29,345 nucleotides of DNA. Source: an uncultured Lachnospiraceae bacterium. Lineage in GTDB: Bacteria; Bacillota; Clostridia; Lachnospirales; Lachnospiraceae. Under the pieces are notes generated by a model, which saw only the letters and a list, made by a program, of their open reading frames with translations, made no database searches and was not told the DNA's origin. Location of the stretch: assembly GCA_937920345.1 (NCBI GenBank), contig CALGVA010000024.1, forward strand, positions 1 to 29,345. The letters are read 5' to 3'. Within the stretch, counting starts at the first letter, position 1, and every line of letters starts with the position of its first letter. The translations under genes and the position numbers were made by a program. Below are positions 29,153-29,345 of the stretch, piece by piece.

Positions 29153-29345
29153 GATGGGTAATTAGGTACAGTTCAGCATCTGGCTTCACTGTTACGCAAT
29201 TTATCTTATATGATTAGGGTGTCAAAAGACACATTTGTAAATATTTGATTTTGTTTGTACCTTGAAAATTTAACACGAATTGCGTTAGAGGAGTGTGTGA
29301 AGAAAACTCTGTAAATAATTAAATCTTCTATGATAATGAATAGGC
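29153..29345. other. AT-rich window end without a recognised gene
   Basis: No ORF or RNA gene is recognisable. A short hairpin GTGTC-AAAA-GACAC (29219-29232) followed by ATTTG could be a weak terminator for the lipoprotein gene. Confidence 0.4.

Noticed and set aside
29240..29345. Start of an rRNA or CRISPR leader at the right edge
   Set aside because: The ACCTTGAAAATTTAAC stretch looks only loosely like such leaders, and no rRNA or repeat sequence follows inside the window.

Overview
The window reads as a chromosomal segment of a Gram-positive anaerobe of the class Clostridia, most likely family Lachnospiraceae. The evidence is the gene content (PheB-type ACT regulator beside hom and aspartate kinase, a GHKL/LytTR two-component pair, a DUF1653 protein, a LUD-domain protein, a pseudo-receiver/PAS hybrid kinase), AGGAGG-type ribosome sites and many sigma-A promoters. 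The species cannot be named from the sequence alone.

Layout. Positions 1-1197 are AT-rich and appear to be the right-hand end of an integrated mobile element. They hold the last 44 codons of a probable serine recombinase, a promoter, two small unknown genes, a frameshifted third one and an inverted repeat. The element ends inside comEC: the remaining 3' two-thirds of comEC (1198-2796) lacks its N-terminus and its frame runs backwards into the element. Then come an unusual receiver domain fused to a small alarmone (ppGpp) synthetase, holA (DNA polymerase III delta, perhaps on a leaderless message), a membrane protein with a zinc ribbon, thrH, a PGDYG-like protein and a small membrane protein.

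Positions 7208-7522 hold a promoter with two LexA boxes but no obvious SOS gene. This is followed by a DUF1653 protein carrying 13 cysteine hexapeptides, a 5'-nucleotidase and a single-chain SfsA-MutY fusion. An envelope/lipid group follows: a GT2 glycosyltransferase (+), convergent with a PAP2-type phosphatase (-) and a diacylglycerol-kinase-family lipid kinase (-). Next are glyA and a 1048-residue hybrid histidine kinase whose first receiver has lost its phospho-acceptor Asp.

Positions 19330-22391 form a pheB-hom-lysC operon for the aspartate/threonine branch. ThrH (homoserine phosphotransferase/phosphoserine phosphatase) and GlyA elsewhere in the window fit the same serine-glycine-threonine metabolism. 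A bidirectional terminator separates this operon from a minus-strand LUD-domain gene. Positions 23247-24087 lack a conventional gene but carry a strong promoter, two copies of a GGAGGTAYGG-type motif, two tiny ORFs and two strong hairpins: a candidate undescribed RNA or micropeptide transcript. The right end holds a membrane-anchored GH3 beta-N-acetylhexosaminidase with a very acidic cytoplasmic tail, tRNA-Gly(GCC), an AgrA/AgrC-like two-component pair and a lipoprotein gene with its own promoter.

Most notable: the comEC insertion, the receiver-alarmone synthetase fusion, the SfsA-MutY fusion, the cysteine-hexapeptide array, the LexA-controlled promoter without an assigned gene, and the candidate RNA at 23.5-23.9 kb. 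All assignments rest on reading motifs by eye; no database search was run.
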